Positions 44,900 to 47,296 of a stretch of 47,296 nt of DNA are shown here, piece by piece. How positions within the stretch are numbered: position 1 is the first letter of the stretch; each line of letters opens with the position of its first letter. The DNA is taken from positions 188,001 to 235,296 of the forward strand of contig CAJNDS010001746.1 of assembly GCA_905221605.1 (NCBI GenBank). Reading direction: 5' to 3'. Under the pieces are notes generated by a model. That model was not told where the DNA came from, searched no databases, and was given only the letters and a program-made list of their open reading frames with translations. This stretch comes from Symbiodinium natans. Its lineage: Eukaryota; Sar; Dinophyceae; Suessiales; Symbiodiniaceae. The position numbers and the translations under genes were made by a program.

Positions 44900-45560
44900 A
44901 GGATCCTTTCTGTACATAATGAAGCAGGTAAGCAGGGCCAAAGACAAAAATGCTTTGAGCCCGGGCGGAAGGCATTTAGTCACCGATCCCACACCCTGGC
45001 TACTGCCTGCACTTGCAGAAGGCATATGCGTGCACATATACATGTTTTGATGGTGTGTGTACAGCATACACACATATGGCTGTGTGCCTAAACCCCCGGT
45101 TGTCGCGGCCCGCGCCCGCGCCCACCTGTTACAGACCTCTGTAACGCCCGGCTAATTACAGACCTCTGTCGCGCGCACGTTCGTATCATGCTAATATTAT
45201 AATATATATATATATATATATATATTTTTTCTACATTATATTATATTATATGATATTATATTCTATTATATTATATTCATGCACTAAAAAAGGGTCTCAG
45301 GGCGCATTGGGGTAGGACGATAATGCGTCTATATGGGGCGCACGTTGCTTACGCAGATGTCGCAATGGACTGTGTTTGGTCTGTCGCGGGTATGTAACGC
45401 ACTTGTAACGGGGTATGTCGCGCGCCGGGAGGCATGAGCACAGATTTTGGGAATTTCGGGGTTTCAGGCTTCGGGGGTGTCTTGCCGAAAGCCTGGAGCG
45501 TCCCCCTGTTGAGGACCGGGTGGGGTTGGCCGCGACAAGCAAGACCTGGAACCCTCACAG
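44900..45560. other. Intergenic DNA with TA microsatellite and short repeats
   Basis: TTACAGACCTCTGT occurs twice at about 45129-45170. A TATATA/ATTATATT tract spans 45196-45284. The 18-bp sequence GTAACGGGGTATGTCGCG at 45405-45422 recurs at 46125-46142, on the far side of the tandem array. Confidence 0.7.
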
Positions 45561-46067
45561 CTTCTTGAAATTTACGAACACTTACCCCCCCGATAAGCAA
45601 GACTTAGAACCACCCCACATACGCAGCCTTTAAGGGTTTAAGGGGGTTTAAAATTCAGGGTTACATATATATTTGCTTCTTGAAATTTACGAACACTTAC
45701 CCCCCGATAAGCAAGACTTAGAACCACCCCACATACGCAGCCTTTAAGGGTTTAAGGGGGTTTAAAATTCAGTGTTGCATATATATTTGCTTCTTGAAAC
45801 TTACGAACACTTACCCCCCGATAAGCAGGACTTAGAACCACCCCACATACGCAGCCTTTAAGGGTTTAAGGGGGTTTAAAATTCAGAGTTACATGTATAT
45901 TTGCTTCTTGAAACTTACGAACACTTACCCCCCGATAAGCAAGACTTAGAACCACCCCACATACGCAGCCTTTAAGGGTTTAAGGGGGTTTGAAATTCAG
46001 TGTTACATATATATTTGCTTCTTGAAACTTACGAACACTTACCCCCCGATAAGCAAGACTTGGAACC
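45561..46067 (+). repeat. 114-bp tandem array, four full units and a partial
   Basis: The anchor CTTCTTGAAA falls at 45561, 45676, 45790, 45904 and 46018 (period 114-115). Each unit contains GAACACTTACCCCC, GATAAGCAAGACTTAGAACC, TTTAAGGGTTTAAGGGGG and a short TATATAT end. Units differ at only a few bases (for example AAATTT/AAACTT after the anchor). No frame is open across units. Confidence 0.95.
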
Positions 46068-46215
46068 TGCAGACAACAACAAACAGGTCTGTCGCAAAAC
46101 CCCGGCCGTTGATACATACCCTCTGTAACGGGGTATGTCGCGTGTGCGGGCCGCGGCTCTGTTACAAGCAATTAATATTGGCACGCGGCCATATGGCGAC
46201 TCCCACGACATATTC

Positions 46216-47095
46216 ATATCCTCATTGGTATGATTATGGGTGCAATATGCATTTGGTGGTTGTATAACTTATACTTGTCTTCATTGTCGTCTTAAAATGA
46301 CATTGAGAAAACACGGCAAATAGGAATGGTTTCACACTTTCCCAGGCCAGGAAACTCTGCCTCCAAAACATGTTGCCGAGGGGAGAAGGGAGATGCTGCT
46401 TTCAAGATCTCAGCCGAAAGTTTATACACCAACCCATGGTTTATTGTCGTCGCCGATAGTGACTTTGCGCGTTCATTACGAAAGTGAATGCGGCATCATA
46501 ACCTTATGTACGGGCTACGAAGCTGCTAGCAACGTAGCAAACGCTAGTAGCTTTGGCTTATTCCACAGGAACTGCTGATACGGGAGTGCCGGGCCTAACC
46601 TCGCCCGCGTGATTTGAGTGTCGACATGAGCCTCTGTGAGGAGAACGTCAACTTCATGATACTTCATGATCCTGACGCTGGCGTTCTTTGTCTGCTTTTT
46701 TCTGCAGCGGTTCCAGCTCTCTTGTCCCGGCATCTCGGCGGCAGTGTCCTCGGGCATCGAGTCGGACGAACTGCCACGCGTGCCTGCTGCGCGACTGAGC
46801 GACGGAAACTGAGCGGCCAGCTTTGGCCGGAAGAGGCAAAGCATACTATCCACCAAAGAGGTATTCCAGCACATCGATCTGCCCAAGGTCGTTCAATGTG
46901 CTTCGTTTGGTTTGCCAAGCTTTGTGCCCCCTTCAAACTTTGAGGACGGGAGCTCCTGGCTTCCCCTCGCAGTATCTTCGACAATCCTGCACCATGCACC
47001 AGAATAATCAAACCACAAAGAAGACTGAGATCGTGCCGAACACAGTCCCACATACATGACAGCTTGTCTGGTTGTTGCACTCCTGGGCCCGTCTT
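46216..47095 (+). repeat. Segmental repeat A, copy 2
   Basis: Matches 19515-20300 in the same orientation. It carries about 60 extra bases around 46738-46800 and several small indels, including one near 46835 that shifts the frame open in copy 1. It ends with the same sequence as the start of the 432-bp array region (GGTTGTTGC, CTCCTGGGCCCG, CTTCTT) and then diverges. Confidence 0.8.
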
Positions 47096-47296
47096 CTTGG
47101 TGAGCAGGAAGTAGCCTTCCATGTGCGGGCCGTACCTCGGTTGGGTGTCACTCAGACTCAGCCTCCTCTCCTTTCTAAAGTTGAGAAGAGAGAGGAATGG
47201 GGGGAGCGGGGGGCCTTAAGGGGTCACTTCTGCACCAGCATTTCCCACTCCAAGGCATCCTGTAGGTCGTCGCCGGTCTGATGGTAGTGGTCCTCT
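47096..47296. other. Window end, unassigned
   Basis: Short frames only; a G-rich patch (GGGGGGAGCGGGGGG-like) near 47198-47212. Nothing can be assigned. Confidence 0.3.

Noticed and set aside
45561-46067. CRISPR-like array or terminal repeats of a virus
   Set aside because: Contiguous 114-bp units without spacers and no associated genes.
1-47296. tRNA, rRNA, spliced-leader or U-snRNA genes
   Set aside because: I looked by eye for tRNA arm motifs, the dinoflagellate spliced-leader word and U6-like starts and found none. A covariance-model search would be needed to exclude them.

Overview
The window is eukaryotic nuclear DNA and most likely comes from a dinoflagellate, probably of the Symbiodiniaceae type. 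Four things point there. Genes are broken into many short exons with short introns. In the one gene I can align confidently (a replication factor C small subunit), intron donors are a mixture of GT, GC and GA, and acceptors are almost always AG followed by G. Degenerate TTTAGGG (plant/alveolate-type telomere) motifs are scattered through intergenic DNA. Nearly every supported exon lies on the minus strand, as in dinoflagellate one-way gene clusters. I see no bacterial operon, rRNA, tRNA or CRISPR array.

Layout. 0-2.6 kb is repeat-rich DNA without a supported gene. 2.7-8.6 kb (minus) holds a large multi-exon gene for a Ser/Thr-rich, mucin-like, probably secreted protein followed by a cysteine-containing region; no family is recognised. 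8.6-11.8 kb is intergenic or 5' sequence with a 36-bp poly-G run. 11.8-15.2 kb (minus) is the RFC3/RFC5-type clamp-loader gene. 16.8-17.3 kb (minus) holds the end of an unidentified gene. 17.8-19.5 kb is a decayed second copy of the RFC gene, truncated where a dispersed repeat begins. 19.5-20.3 kb is a module that reappears at 46.2-47.1 kb. 20.3-23.3 kb is a 432-bp satellite array. 23.8-25.0 kb is a tandem segmental duplication. 25.9-32 kb carries isolated minus-strand exons, including a single-pass membrane protein, and a long CTA microsatellite. 32-36 kb is mostly non-coding, with minisatellites and one plus-strand first exon for a signal or plastid-targeting presequence. 36.2-37.6 kb is a ~1-kb, almost pure A+T imperfect palindrome bracketed by direct repeats. 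38.1-44.9 kb holds three small unidentified minus-strand genes. 45.5-46.1 kb is a 114-bp tandem array.

Only the RFC gene has an assignable job: loading PCNA onto primer-template junctions during DNA replication and repair. The other gene models rest on phase-consistent exon joins that I worked out by hand, so their coordinates should be read as candidates. The dominant theme is duplication and decay: at least six independent repeated segments occur in 47 kb.
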